DNA of 64,000 bases from Brevibacterium pigmentatum (GTDB lineage: Bacteria > Actinomycetota > Actinomycetes > Actinomycetales > Brevibacteriaceae). The translations under genes were made by a program, and so were the position numbers. Positions 34,611-42,895 of this stretch are shown here, in pieces; the first letter of the stretch is position 1, and the number at the start of each line of letters is the position of its first letter. The stretch is taken from positions 2,790,001-2,854,000 of the forward strand of contig NZ_CP050153.1 in the NCBI RefSeq assembly GCF_011617465.1. Reading direction: 5' to 3'. The notes under the pieces were generated by a model that saw nothing but the letters and a program-made list of their open reading frames with translations, was not told the origin of the DNA and made no database searches.

Positions 34611-35708
34611 ATGGCCACAGTCACCTTCGACAAAGCACTGCGTCAGTATCCTGAAGCATTGAAGCCCTCCGTCAACGAGGTCAGCCTCGACATCGCCGAC
34701 GGGGAGTTCCTCGTCCTCGTCGGCCCCTCGGGCTGCGGGAAGTCGACGACCCTGCGTATGCTCGCCGGGCTCGAACCCGTCGATTCCGGGCACATCCGCA
34801 TCGGCGACCACGATGTCACGGACCTCTCCCCCAGGGAACGCGATATTGCGATGGTGTTCCAGAACTACGCGCTCTACCCGCACATGACCGTACGCGACAA
34901 CATGGCCTTCGCCCTCAAGATCGCAGGCGTTACGAAGCAGGAACGCAACGAACGCGTCGAGGAGGCCGCCCGTCTGCTCGACCTCGAGGAGTATCTCGAT
35001 CGCAAGCCGAAGGCGCTCTCCGGCGGGCAGCGGCAGCGTGTGGCGATGGGTCGGGCCATCGTCCGATCCCCGCAGGTCTTCCTCATGGACGAGCCGCTGT
35101 CGAACCTCGATGCGAAGCTGCGTGTGCAGACCCGCGCGCAGATCGCGTCACTGACCCGCCGCCTCGGCGTCACCACCGTCTACGTCACCCACGATCAGGT
35201 GGAGGCGATGACGATGGGCGACCGGGTCGCGGTCCTCGCCGATGGACGGCTGCAGCAGGTGGACACTCCGGCGAATCTCTACGATCGTCCGGCGAACCTC
35301 TTCGTCGCGGGCTTCATGGGCTCGCCGGCGATGAACCTCATCGACGTGCCGGTTCAGGGAACGTCGCTGCGCCTCGGCGATGTCGAACTCTCCCTCACTG
35401 CGGAACAGCGTGACCAGGTCACGGGTGAGACGGTCACCGTCGGCGTCCGTCCGGAGGATCTGCAGGTCACCGACGACAAGGGGCTCGAGGTCATCGTCGA
35501 TCTCGTCGAGGAGCTCGGCGCCGATGCCTATGTCCATGGCAGGGCGGGACTGGCTTCGGGTGAGACGACGGTCGTCGCGCGGGTTGCCGGTCGGTCGACG
35601 ATCCGTCGTGGGGACACCGTGCGCGTCGTTCCCGACGTCGCGCGCCTGCACCTCTTCGACACCGGTTCGGGCAGCCGGCTGGAGAAGGACGCACGCCCGG
35701 CAGCGTGA
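34611..35708 (+). CDS. ABC transporter ATP-binding protein (MsiK/UgpC/MalK type)
   Basis: This 365-aa ATPase serves carbohydrate ABC importers. It has Walker A GPSGCGKST (38-46), signature LSGGQRQRVAMGRA, Walker B VFLMDEPLSNLD, the switch His in VTHDQ and a C-terminal OB-like regulatory (TOBE) domain (about 245-355). It begins six bases after xylB. The divergent receptor and permeases have no ATPase of their own, so this protein is the likely energiser, and it might also serve other importers as MsiK does in Streptomyces. Confidence 0.92.
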   Translation: MATVTFDKALRQYPEALKPSVNEVSLDIADGEFLVLVGPSGCGKSTTLRMLAGLEPVDSGHIRIGDHDVTDLSPRERDIAMVFQNYALYPHMTVRDNMAFALKIAGVTKQERNERVEEAARLLDLEEYLDRKPKALSGGQRQRVAMGRAIVRSPQVFLMDEPLSNLDAKLRVQTRAQIASLTRRLGVTTVYVTHDQVEAMTMGDRVAVLADGRLQQVDTPANLYDRPANLFVAGFMGSPAMNLIDVPVQGTSLRLGDVELSLTAEQRDQVTGETVTVGVRPEDLQVTDDKGLEVIVDLVEELGADAYVHGRAGLASGETTVVARVAGRSTIRRGDTVRVVPDVARLHLFDTGSGSRLEKDARPAA

Positions 35709-35772
35709 GGAATGCGGGGCATCACACAGCTCGAATATCGCCGCCGAGTCAGGCGAATCGAGCGTGCGCGTT

Positions 35773-35778
35773 TATGAT
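35773..35778 (+). promoter_or_regulatory. Candidate -10 box for a leaderless transcript (YbdK-type ligase)
   Basis: TATGAT lies six bases before ATG 35785, with no ribosome-binding site between them. Confidence 0.55.
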
Positions 35779-35784
35779 CGGACC

Positions 35785-36912
35785 ATGGTCGATTTCGCGC
35801 GCTCTCCCCGCTCCACCCTCGGTGTCGAGTGGGAACTGGCTCTGCTGGATTCTCGCAGTCTGGATCTGACCCCGGCTGCCGAGACTCTGTTGGCGGATGT
35901 GGCCGAGCATGCGCCCGAATTCGAAAAGCACATCGTCGGTGAGATGCTGACGAACACCATCGAACTCGTCACCGGGGTGCATACCCAGGTGTCGACCGTC
36001 GCCGAGGATCTGGCCACCTCGATCGGGGCGATGCGGAAGCTGACCGAGGCGCGCGGTGTCGAGCTGATGTCGGCGGGCACCCACCCATTCGCGCAGTGGC
36101 AGTCGCAGGAGGTCCGGGCGAAGGACCGCTATCTCGAACTCGTCGATCGCACCCAGTGGTGGGGTCGGAACATGCTGATCTTCGGTGTCCACGTCCACGT
36201 CGGCATCGACTCACGCGACAAGGTGCTGCCGATCGTCAACGCACTGCTCGCCTATGTCCCGCACCTGCAGGCACTGTCCGCGTCGTCTCCGTTCTGGGGC
36301 GGCACGGACACCGGCTATGCCTCGAACCGGGCGATGATGTTCCAGCAGCTGCCGACTGCCGGTCTGCCGTTCCAGTTCGATCAGTGGGCGGACTACGAGA
36401 AGTACGTCGACGATATGCTCACCACCGGCATCATCGACAACATCAACGAGATCCGCTGGGACATCCGCCCCGCACCGCACTGGGGCACCGTCGAGGTCCG
36501 CGTCTGCGACGGACTGCCGACCCTCGAGGAGATCCTCGCTGTCACCGCGTTCATCCAGTGCCTCGTCGATGACATGTCCGAGCGCCTCGACGCCGGTGAG
36601 ATCCTGCCGACGATGCCCGATTGGTTCCACAACGAGAACAAGTGGCGCGCCGCCCGCTACGGCATGGACGCGATCATCATCGAAAACGCCGCGGCCGACG
36701 AGCGTCTCGTCACCGAATGCCTCGCCGATGAGATCGAGCGGCTCTCTCCCGTCGCCGAACGCCTCGGCTGTCCCGACGAGCTGCACTCGATCACCTCGAT
36801 CATCGAAAGCGGTGTGCCCTACCAGCGTCTGCAGAAGGTCTTCGGCGCCACCGGTTCGCTCACCGAGGTGACCCGGTCGCTCATCCGCGACCTCCGCAAT
36901 TCGTACAGCTGA
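35785..36912 (+). CDS. Putative glutamate-cysteine ligase, YbdK family
   Basis: This 375-aa carboxylate-amine ligase of the GCS2 family starts with the conserved LGVEWELALLD strand. The core contains the metal/ATP-binding NMLIFGVHVHVGIDSRD and RWDIRPAPHWGTVEVRVCDG motifs. Some family members have weak gamma-glutamylcysteine synthetase activity and others make different gamma-glutamyl amides. Actinobacteria of this kind generally use mycothiol, so the physiological product is uncertain. It is monocistronic, with a leaderless-type promoter. Confidence 0.85.
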   Translation: MVDFARSPRSTLGVEWELALLDSRSLDLTPAAETLLADVAEHAPEFEKHIVGEMLTNTIELVTGVHTQVSTVAEDLATSIGAMRKLTEARGVELMSAGTHPFAQWQSQEVRAKDRYLELVDRTQWWGRNMLIFGVHVHVGIDSRDKVLPIVNALLAYVPHLQALSASSPFWGGTDTGYASNRAMMFQQLPTAGLPFQFDQWADYEKYVDDMLTTGIIDNINEIRWDIRPAPHWGTVEVRVCDGLPTLEEILAVTAFIQCLVDDMSERLDAGEILPTMPDWFHNENKWRAARYGMDAIIIENAAADERLVTECLADEIERLSPVAERLGCPDELHSITSIIESGVPYQRLQKVFGATGSLTEVTRSLIRDLRNSYS

Positions 36913-36927
36913 GACCTGGCCGTTCGC

Positions 36928-37028
36928 CGAGAAACGGGCTGAGCGTCTAAAAACGGTTGCGCACGGCACACCCGTGTCTCGACACGTTGCCCGTTTCTCG
37001 ACGAATCGAAGTGAGCCTCAGCCCGTTT
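36928..37028. terminator. Competing hairpins after the YbdK-type gene
   Basis: CGAGAAACGGGC (36928-36939) can pair with GCCCGTTTCTCG (36989-37000). Overlapping AAACGGGCTGAG (36932-36943) can pair with CTCAGCCCGTTT (37017-37028), which ends in a T run (37026-37030). One left arm thus has two perfect 12-nt partners. Either structure could end transcription. Confidence 0.6.
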
Positions 37029-37061
37029 TTCGCGCGCAGCACGTCGCCGCCCTCGATTTCC

Positions 37062-37109
37062 TGGTCGATCCGCGGCGTTCAGAGAGCCTGAATCACCGTG
37101 GATCGACCA
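37062..37109. repeat. REP-like palindromic repeat, copy 3
   Basis: TGGTCGATCCGCGGCGTTCA (37062-37081) pairs with TGAATCACCGTGGATCGACCA (37089-37109). The core matches copies 1 and 2, but the loop is shorter. It lies between the convergent YbdK-type and NUDIX genes. Confidence 0.7.
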
Positions 37110-37185
37110 AACAATCCGCCGCGGAGTCGCGCCAGAGCGCGTGCACTGCGAACAAGCACCCGACCCGCCGCCCCTAGTCACCCAC

Positions 37186-37740
37186 TCACAGGTGCGGGCG
37201 GAGCAGTTCCATCAGCGTCGGCAGTGCTGAGGCGACTCCCGGGTGCAGCTCGTAGTCGTCGAGCTCGTCCAACGGCACCCACGCCAGCTGGATGCTCTCG
37301 GGGTCGTTGATGACGGCGTCGAAACGTCGCAGGGTCTTCGCGATCACCGTCGTGTACGACCAGGTGTCGAGGTCGAGGACATGCGTCTCGAGGATCTCGA
37401 TGCCCGATCCGTCCTGCTCAGGCACTCCGGCTTCTTCCCACGATTCTCGGATCGCGGCTTCGACGGCTGACTCACCCATATCGCGGGCCCCGCCGGGGAA
37501 GCCCCAGGTTCCGCCCTCGACCGACCACAGCGCCCGATGCTGCATGAGCACCCCGCGTTCGGGATCGACGAGCATGAGCCCCGCGGCCCCGTTGAGGCCC
37601 CAATGCTTCTTCCCATCGGACCCGTACGTCCACCCATCACCCGATCGCCGAGGCGGCCGACCGTCAGGCAGACGCGTTGACTTCGCCGCCTGTGAGTTCC
37701 GCTCGGCGGCGCTGTTCGGGTCGTTCTCAGACGAGGACAT
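37186..37740 (-). CDS. NUDIX hydrolase
   Basis: This 184-aa protein contains a complete NUDIX box, GG-x5-E-x7-RESWEEAG (GGARDMGES...RESWEEAGV). The family hydrolyses nucleoside diphosphates linked to another group; the substrate is unknown. A hydrophilic N-terminus of about 35 residues precedes the fold. The ATG at 37740 overlaps the end of tsaD by 14 bp; another ATG nine bases upstream is possible. It is the last gene of the AKR-SRPBCC-tsaD-NUDIX series, all linked by overlaps. Confidence 0.87.
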   Translation of the reverse strand: MSSSENDPNSAAERNSQAAKSTRLPDGRPPRRSGDGWTYGSDGKKHWGLNGAAGLMLVDPERGVLMQHRALWSVEGGTWGFPGGARDMGESAVEAAIRESWEEAGVPEQDGSGIEILETHVLDLDTWSYTTVIAKTLRRFDAVINDPESIQLAWVPLDELDDYELHPGVASALPTLMELLRPHL

Positions 37741-38806
37741 GATCGACATCCAATGAGGAGACGGCAGCGAAGGACAGGTCGCTCGGCCCGATTCCGCGGG
37801 AGACGAGCTCCGCACCGAGAGCCGCGACCATGGCCCCATTATCGGTGCAGAGTTTCAGCGGCGGCACCCGCAGCGTCACGCCCGCTTCGGCGCAGCGCTC
37901 AGCAAGCACTTCACGCAGGTGAGTGTTCGCGGCGACTCCCCCGCCGAGGACGACATGGTTGATTCCCGTGTCGGCCGCCGCGAGCAGAGTCTTGGTCACG
38001 AGGACGTCGACAACGGCGCCTTCGAAGCCAGCGGCGATATCGGCCACCCGCAGGTCCGCGCCCAGAGTCTCCGCCTTCGTCACCTCGCGCAGGGCCGCCG
38101 TCTTGAGTCCGGAGAACGAGAAGTTATACCGGCGCTCTGGGTCGCGGAGGTCCTGCTTCTTCGCGAGTCCACGCGGGAACTTCACGGCATTCCGGTCGCC
38201 GGGGGCTCCGGTACCATCGAGCAGGCCGAGGGCGGCCTTCGAGATGTTCGGGCCGCCGGGATAGTTGAGCCCCAACAGGCGTGCGGTCTTGTCGAAGGCC
38301 TCGCCTGCGGCATCGTCGATGGTGGCGCCGAGGAGTTCGATGTCGTCGACGACATCTCCGATGCGCAGAATCTCAGTGTGCCCGCCCGAGACGAGCAGAG
38401 CGATGGTCGGCGTGGTCAATCCGTCGATATCCTCGGCGACGAGGTCGACGGCCACATGCGCGGCCAGATGGTTCACTCCGTAGAGCGGTTTGTTCAGCGC
38501 CGCGGCAAGCCCTTTGGCCGCGCCGACTCCGACCATGAGTGCACCGGAGAGCCCAGGCCCGGCGGTCACGGCGACGGCGTCGATATCGGCCAACTCCACT
38601 TCGGCGGTCTCACACGCCGACGCGATGGCCGGGCCGATGGCCTGCACATGAGCGCGGGAGGCGACTTCGGGCACGACTCCGCCGAAGCGGACGTGCTCGT
38701 CCATCGACGAGGACACGGTGTTCGTCAGCAGTGTGCGTCCGCGGACGATGCCGACCCCGGTTTCGTCGCACGAGGATTCGATGCCCAGGACGAGCGGTTC
38801 GCTCAT
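37727..38806 (-). CDS. tsaD: tRNA N6-adenosine threonylcarbamoyltransferase
   Basis: This is the catalytic subunit (Kae1/YgjD) that transfers threonylcarbamoyl to A37 of ANN-decoding tRNAs with TsaB and TsaE. The protein is 359 aa. [13 protein letters not shown] (8-20) is the ASKHA phosphate loop, and the metal-binding HxxxH is H113 and H117 in NHLAAH. The late motif [14 protein letters not shown] completes the nucleotide site. The start overlaps the SRPBCC gene stop by four bases. Its partners tsaB and tsaE lie about 3 kb upstream, on the far side of a heme oxygenase gene. Confidence 0.96.
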   Translation of the reverse strand: MSEPLVLGIESSCDETGVGIVRGRTLLTNTVSSSMDEHVRFGGVVPEVASRAHVQAIGPAIASACETAEVELADIDAVAVTAGPGLSGALMVGVGAAKGLAAALNKPLYGVNHLAAHVAVDLVAEDIDGLTTPTIALLVSGGHTEILRIGDVVDDIELLGATIDDAAGEAFDKTARLLGLNYPGGPNISKAALGLLDGTGAPGDRNAVKFPRGLAKKQDLRDPERRYNFSFSGLKTAALREVTKAETLGADLRVADIAAGFEGAVVDVLVTKTLLAAADTGINHVVLGGGVAANTHLREVLAERCAEAGVTLRVPPLKLCTDNGAMVAALGAELVSRGIGPSDLSFAAVSSLDVDHVLV

Positions 38807-39330
38807 GCCTCGCCCTCCGTGCCGTCCGCAGTCTCTGCGATTTCGAGGTCGAGGTCGGAATAGGTGGCGACGAGTTCGGGTTCGGTCGCCTCGGCGATGT
38901 CGATGCCGAGGGTGCGGGCGAACAGGCGCAGATGCGTGTCCCACATCGGCCCCACCTCGGCGGCCTGGGCCCGGGCGGTCTCAACATCCGATGCAGTGTG
39001 GGTGAACACGAGCAGGGTCTCCTGACCGGTCTCCCCCTCGAGCGGCATCACGCGGAGGCCGAGCACTCCGAAGTCGTCGAGTTCGAGCAGAACGTGGTCG
39101 AAGTCCTCGCAGCTGAGGACGGACCCGCTCAGATCGATGTCTTCGAGTGCGAACGCAATCGTGCGTGTCTCTCCGTCCTCGCCGAGGCGGAACGGCGCGA
39201 ACCATGTCCGCGCACTGTCCGAATCGGTCAGCGCGTTCCACACCGTTTCGACGTCGCGGCCCAGGAGCAGCTCGATGACGAGATCGGTGCCGTTCTCCCA
39301 GGTGACCAGGCGCGGGCTGGTGTCGCTCAT
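38803..39330 (-). CDS. SRPBCC (START/AHSA1-like) domain protein
   Basis: This 175-aa protein resembles the Bet v1/AHSA1 helix-grip fold: [30 protein letters not shown] is the diagnostic N-terminal segment, and the C-terminal helix [14 protein letters not shown] closes the cavity. Members bind hydrophobic ligands or act as toxin or stress-response accessory proteins; no function can be assigned. It overlaps both tsaD and the aldo/keto reductase gene by four bases. Confidence 0.8.
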   Translation of the reverse strand: MSDTSPRLVTWENGTDLVIELLLGRDVETVWNALTDSDSARTWFAPFRLGEDGETRTIAFALEDIDLSGSVLSCEDFDHVLLELDDFGVLGLRVMPLEGETGQETLLVFTHTASDVETARAQAAEVGPMWDTHLRLFARTLGIDIAEATEPELVATYSDLDLEIAETADGTEGEA

Positions 39331-40274
39331 GCTTCCACCCAGGCTCCGTCGAGGGCGGCCTTCTGATCAGGACTCAGCTGCATCTCCGTTCCGGCGAGCA
39401 GCTCGGTGAGCTGTTCGGGCACGCGCGCCGAGGCGATCGTCGAGGGAATGAAATCGTGGGTAAGCTGCCAGGCGATGGCCGTGGCCGTCATCGTGGCACC
39501 GTGGTCGGCGGCGACATCGTGGAGGACTTCGAGAGCTCCGAGGGCCTTCTGATCCTCGACGAAATCGGCCACACGTTCACCGCGCACACTGCCGGTGGCG
39601 TCACCGCCGGTGTGCTTTCCGGTGAGGAACCCGGAAGCCAGCGAGTGGAACGGCAGTTCGGCGATGCCCTCGGAGCGCAGGTACGCCTGCTTCTGCGGAT
39701 CGACCGCGGCGCGGGAGACGAGGTTGAAACGGTCCTGGACGACCCGGTAGCAGGCCAGGGAGAACTTCGTCGAGATCTTCCGCGCCTTCTGCAGACGTTC
39801 GAGGCTGAAGTTCGATGCCCCGAGGTAGCTGACCTTGCCTGAGCGGACGAGCGCGTCGAAGGTCTCGGCGACGGCGACCTGGTCGATGTCGGGATCGTCT
39901 TTGTGGGCGTAGTAGACGTCGATGCGATCGGTGCCGAGCCGGCGCAGCGACGCATCGACGCAGTTGCGGATGTTCGCCGGGTCGAGGCCCTGTCCCTTCG
40001 GGTGCATGCCGACCTTGGTGGCGATGACCATGTCGTCGCGATTGCCGCGCGCCTTCATCCATTCGCCGATGATCGTCTCGGATTCTCCGCCCGAGTTCCC
40101 CTCGACCCAGGCCGAGTACGCATCGGCGGTGTCGATGAAGTTTCCGCCGGCCTCGGCATAGGCGTCGAGGACCGCGAAGCTCTGATCCCGATCCGCACCC
40201 CAGCCGAAGGGATTGCCTCCCAGCTGAAGAGGGTGAACGAAGAGATCGGTATCTGCCAATTGCACACGTGTCAT
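39327..40274 (-). CDS. Aldo/keto reductase
   Basis: This 315-aa NADPH-dependent oxidoreductase has the (beta/alpha)8 AKR fold. The catalytic Asp and Tyr lie in FIDTADAYSAW, the Lys in VIATKVG and the His in VYYAHKDD. It resembles the YajO/YccK-type actinobacterial group; the substrate is unknown. The ATG at 40274 lies seven bases after a TAGTCT -10 box (40282-40287 on the opposite strand) with a G-rich but not clearly Shine-Dalgarno spacer, so it may be leaderless. It heads the series that includes tsaD and diverges from the heme oxygenase gene. Confidence 0.9.
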   Translation of the reverse strand: MTRVQLADTDLFVHPLQLGGNPFGWGADRDQSFAVLDAYAEAGGNFIDTADAYSAWVEGNSGGESETIIGEWMKARGNRDDMVIATKVGMHPKGQGLDPANIRNCVDASLRRLGTDRIDVYYAHKDDPDIDQVAVAETFDALVRSGKVSYLGASNFSLERLQKARKISTKFSLACYRVVQDRFNLVSRAAVDPQKQAYLRSEGIAELPFHSLASGFLTGKHTGGDATGSVRGERVADFVEDQKALGALEVLHDVAADHGATMTATAIAWQLTHDFIPSTIASARVPEQLTELLAGTEMQLSPDQKAALDGAWVEA

Positions 40275-40332
40275 AGCCCCCAGACTACCCTTTGGACCTC
40301 CACGGCTTCGGGGCCGGACCACCTCCCGGAAC

Positions 40333-40351
40333 TCAGGTTAGGCTAAGCTAT
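40333..40351 (+). promoter_or_regulatory. DtxR/IdeR-type iron box
   Basis: TCAGGTTAGGCTAAGCTAT closely matches the 19-bp DtxR/IdeR consensus (TTAGGTTAGSCTAACCTAA). It overlaps a TATAGA-like -10 element about 80 bp before the heme oxygenase start, so iron-loaded regulator would repress the gene. Confidence 0.85.
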
Positions 40352-40429
40352 AGATACGCAATGATGCCCGTCACACTACCTCGGCGGCAGACCAGCATTC
40401 GGTTGGCCGCCCTCCCCCAAGGAAACATC

Positions 40430-41068
40430 ATGTCTGAACCGTTCTCCGCTCGCCTCAAGGCCAGCACCGCCACCATCCACGACGAGGTCGAACACACCAC
40501 CTTCATGGTCGACCTCATGGAAGGACGGCTCGATTCCCGGGCCTACGCTCTTCTGCTCAAGCAGTACGACGCCATCTACGCTGTGCTCGAGTCGAGGTCG
40601 CGGGAGTTCGCCGACGATCCGGTCTTCGCACCGTTCTTCGACGCTGCGCTGTTCCGGGCCGAACGCATTGCCGCCGACCTGACTGCACTCGACGGCACCG
40701 AGCTGCCGGTCATGCCCAGCGCCACCGCCTATGCCACGCACCTTGCGGGACTCGAGCGCGCCGAACAGATCATCGCCCACCACTACACGCGCTACCTCGG
40801 GGACCTCTCCGGCGGCCAGGCGATCGGCACCCTCATGGGCCGGCACTACAGCCTGCCTGCGACCTCACTGACGATGTGGGACTTCGCGGCTCTGGGCAAG
40901 ACGAAGCCGTACAAGGACGCCTACCGCAGACTCCTCGATCAGGTAGCGACCACCGGCGGCGATGAGCAGATCGTCATCGACGAGACGATGGAGGCGTTCC
41001 GACTCAACGGAGCGCTCCTCGTCGACCTCACCGAGGCGACCGAGAACCGCGCGCTTCCGGTCGCCTAG
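40430..41068 (+). CDS. Biliverdin-producing heme oxygenase
   Basis: The enzyme opens heme to biliverdin, CO and iron, releasing iron for the cell. At 212 aa it matches Corynebacterium HmuO in length. The proximal heme ligand is H17 in TIHDEVEHTTFM, and the distal helix motif GDLSGGQAIG is intact. The ATG at 40430 follows AAGGAAA. A DtxR-type box upstream supports induction under low iron, as for HmuO. Its stop overlaps the convergent rimI stop by four bases (CTAG). No heme importer is adjacent. Confidence 0.95.
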   Translation: MSEPFSARLKASTATIHDEVEHTTFMVDLMEGRLDSRAYALLLKQYDAIYAVLESRSREFADDPVFAPFFDAALFRAERIAADLTALDGTELPVMPSATAYATHLAGLERAEQIIAHHYTRYLGDLSGGQAIGTLMGRHYSLPATSLTMWDFAALGKTKPYKDAYRRLLDQVATTGGDEQIVIDETMEAFRLNGALLVDLTEATENRALPVA

Positions 41069-41565
41069 TCGCCGATCCGCAGCCGCATGAGGATTGCCGC
41101 CGCACCCGGGTAGTAGTCGGGGCGTCGTCCCCACTCTTCGAATCCGAACGAGGCGTACATCGCCAGCGCCGCGGCATTGCGTTCATCGACTTCGAGGTGG
41201 ATGACCTCGGAGCCGCGGTCCTGCGCCCAACCGATCCCGGCCTGCAGAAGGGCGCGGCCGATTCCCTTGCCGCGAGCCGCCTCGGTGGTCGCAATCGTCA
41301 TCACGTCGGCTTCCGCGCCGGCCCCCGACATGACGATCCAGCCCACCAGCTCCCCCGCCGAGGCGGTGACGTCCCTGTCGGCGGAAGTGGAGTCCGCGTC
41401 CCCCGCCGAGGCGGTCCTGGCGGCGAGCATGACCGTGCCGTTCTGTGCCTTCACCGACCAGTAGTAGCCGAGCGTCCACGCGGTCGGACCGAAGATCGCC
41501 GCATCGCGGTCGGCCACCTCGGCGAGGTCCCACCAGGGAAGCTCGGCGATGGTCGTGGAGGTCAT
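41065..41565 (-). CDS. rimI: GNAT N-acetyltransferase, RimI-like
   Basis: This 166-aa GNAT enzyme is found, as usual in actinobacteria, next to tsaB. The acetyl-CoA loop is ARGKGIGRALL (the Q/RxxGxG/A motif), followed by the conserved LEVDERNAAALAMYASFGFEEWGRR. RimI acetylates the N-terminal alanine of ribosomal protein S18, or other N-termini in some species. An insertion of about 20 residues (ADSTSADRDVTASAGE) enlarges the first half; its DNA carries two CGCCGAGGCGG motif copies. It overlaps tsaB by four bases. Confidence 0.88.
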   Translation of the reverse strand: MTSTTIAELPWWDLAEVADRDAAIFGPTAWTLGYYWSVKAQNGTVMLAARTASAGDADSTSADRDVTASAGELVGWIVMSGAGAEADVMTIATTEAARGKGIGRALLQAGIGWAQDRGSEVIHLEVDERNAAALAMYASFGFEEWGRRPDYYPGAAAILMRLRIGD

Positions 41566-42254
41566 TTCAGTGAGCTCTCACGCACCGGGGTCGCTTTCGC
41601 ATCGGGTTCTCGCAGGTATTCGGGGATCGGTTCGCGCAGTTCTCGACCGGCGGCGAGTTCCCGCGCCGCCGCGAGGGCGAGGTACTCGGCGCGAGGATCG
41701 GTGATCGACTCGACGCTCGGCCCTCCGAGGATGTCCGGGTAGAGGAGGAACCCTCGGCCGAGCTTTTCCTCGATCGCGTCGAGCTGAAAGCCGTTGTCGG
41801 CAAGAACCGAGGCGACCTCGGCCGGTTTCGCCACGAACGGCCCGGCGCTCAAAGTAGCGTCGGCGGAATCGACGACGCTGAAATAGACCTCTTTGCGGCG
41901 GGCGTCCGAAGCGATGAGGACGGGGCGGCCCGATTCATCCGCCACGGTGCGCACGAATTCTTCGGCGATCGCCGCCTGGGACAGCAGACCCTTGACGGGG
42001 ATTCCGCGGGCCTGGCCGACGGCGATTCCGGCGGCGATGCCCACGCGCAATCCGGTGAAGGGGCCGGGCCCGATGCCCACGACGACGAGCTCGGGCCGGG
42101 CATCCTCAGCGAGGATCCGGGCCAGAGCCGGGCCGATGAATTCGACGTGTCGACGCTGGTCATCGGCCTGTTCGGCAGCGATGACCGAACCGGTGTCTGT
42201 GTCGACCAGCGCCACAGAAGCCGACTGCGAGGTGTCGATGCTCAGAATGATCAT
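41562..42254 (-). CDS. tsaB: tRNA threonylcarbamoyladenosine biosynthesis protein TsaB
   Basis: TsaB is the scaffold partner of TsaD in t6A formation. The protein is 230 aa with the ASKHA N-terminal fold: IILSIDTSQSASVAL, then GIGPGPFTGLRVGIAAG, the family hallmark. It lacks the metal-binding histidines of TsaD, as expected. It overlaps tsaE and rimI by four bases each, giving the usual alr-tsaE-tsaB-rimI order. Confidence 0.95.
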   Translation of the reverse strand: MIILSIDTSQSASVALVDTDTGSVIAAEQADDQRRHVEFIGPALARILAEDARPELVVVGIGPGPFTGLRVGIAAGIAVGQARGIPVKGLLSQAAIAEEFVRTVADESGRPVLIASDARRKEVYFSVVDSADATLSAGPFVAKPAEVASVLADNGFQLDAIEEKLGRGFLLYPDILGGPSVESITDPRAEYLALAAARELAAGRELREPIPEYLREPDAKATPVRESSLK

Positions 42255-42895
42255 GGTTCGTCTCCCTCATTCGCCGAGTCCTCACCGGGTCGGTCTGCGG
42301 AGGTCGGGCCGTCGACTCTGATGCCCGCTAGAGCCGAGACGGCGGCCTCAACCTCAGGCATGCGGGCGACCCAGGCGGCTCCATGACCGGTGATGTCGAC
42401 GGTGCGCCGTTCGTCCTCGAGTGCGTCCTCGTCGTCTGCACTGACCAGTTCGTCATCTGCACTGACCAACTCGTCGCCCCCGGCGTCCCCGGCAACCCTG
42501 GCGTCTACGTCCCCCACCGGTGTGATGGTGATGTCGAGGTGATCGCTGCTGAGCTGCTCGGCCATCCCGGCACCCCATTCGACGACCGTGATCGACTCGT
42601 CCAGTTCGGAGTCGAGATCGAGGTCTTCGAGCTCCTCCCCATCGGCCAACCGGTACGCGTCGACGTGGACGAGGGCAGGGCCGCCCGTGCGCGACAGGTG
42701 TTCGCGTGCGATGACAAACGTCGGCGAGGTGATCCGCCCGGTCACATCGAGGGCCTTGCCCAACGACTGGGTGAACGTCGTCTTCCCCGCCCCGAGGTTG
42801 CCCGTGAGGATGAGCAGGTCACCGGCGCACAGGTGGTCGGCCAGGGCCGCAGCGAACGTGCGCATCTGCTCCAGGGATTCGAGATGGACCCTCAT
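42251..42895 (-). CDS. tsaE: tRNA threonylcarbamoyladenosine biosynthesis ATPase TsaE
   Basis: TsaE is the small ATPase of the t6A complex. The Walker A motif GNLGAGKTT is at 32-40, and the hallmark HVDAYRL and VVEWGAGM motifs follow. The protein has 214 aa, about 60 more than usual. The extra C-terminal part is acidic and contains a direct duplication DELVSADDELVSADDED. The ATG at 42895 shares one base with the alr stop (TAATG), so translation is coupled. Confidence 0.93.
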   Translation of the reverse strand: MRVHLESLEQMRTFAAALADHLCAGDLLILTGNLGAGKTTFTQSLGKALDVTGRITSPTFVIAREHLSRTGGPALVHVDAYRLADGEELEDLDLDSELDESITVVEWGAGMAEQLSSDHLDITITPVGDVDARVAGDAGGDELVSADDELVSADDEDALEDERRTVDITGHGAAWVARMPEVEAAVSALAGIRVDGPTSADRPGEDSANEGDEP

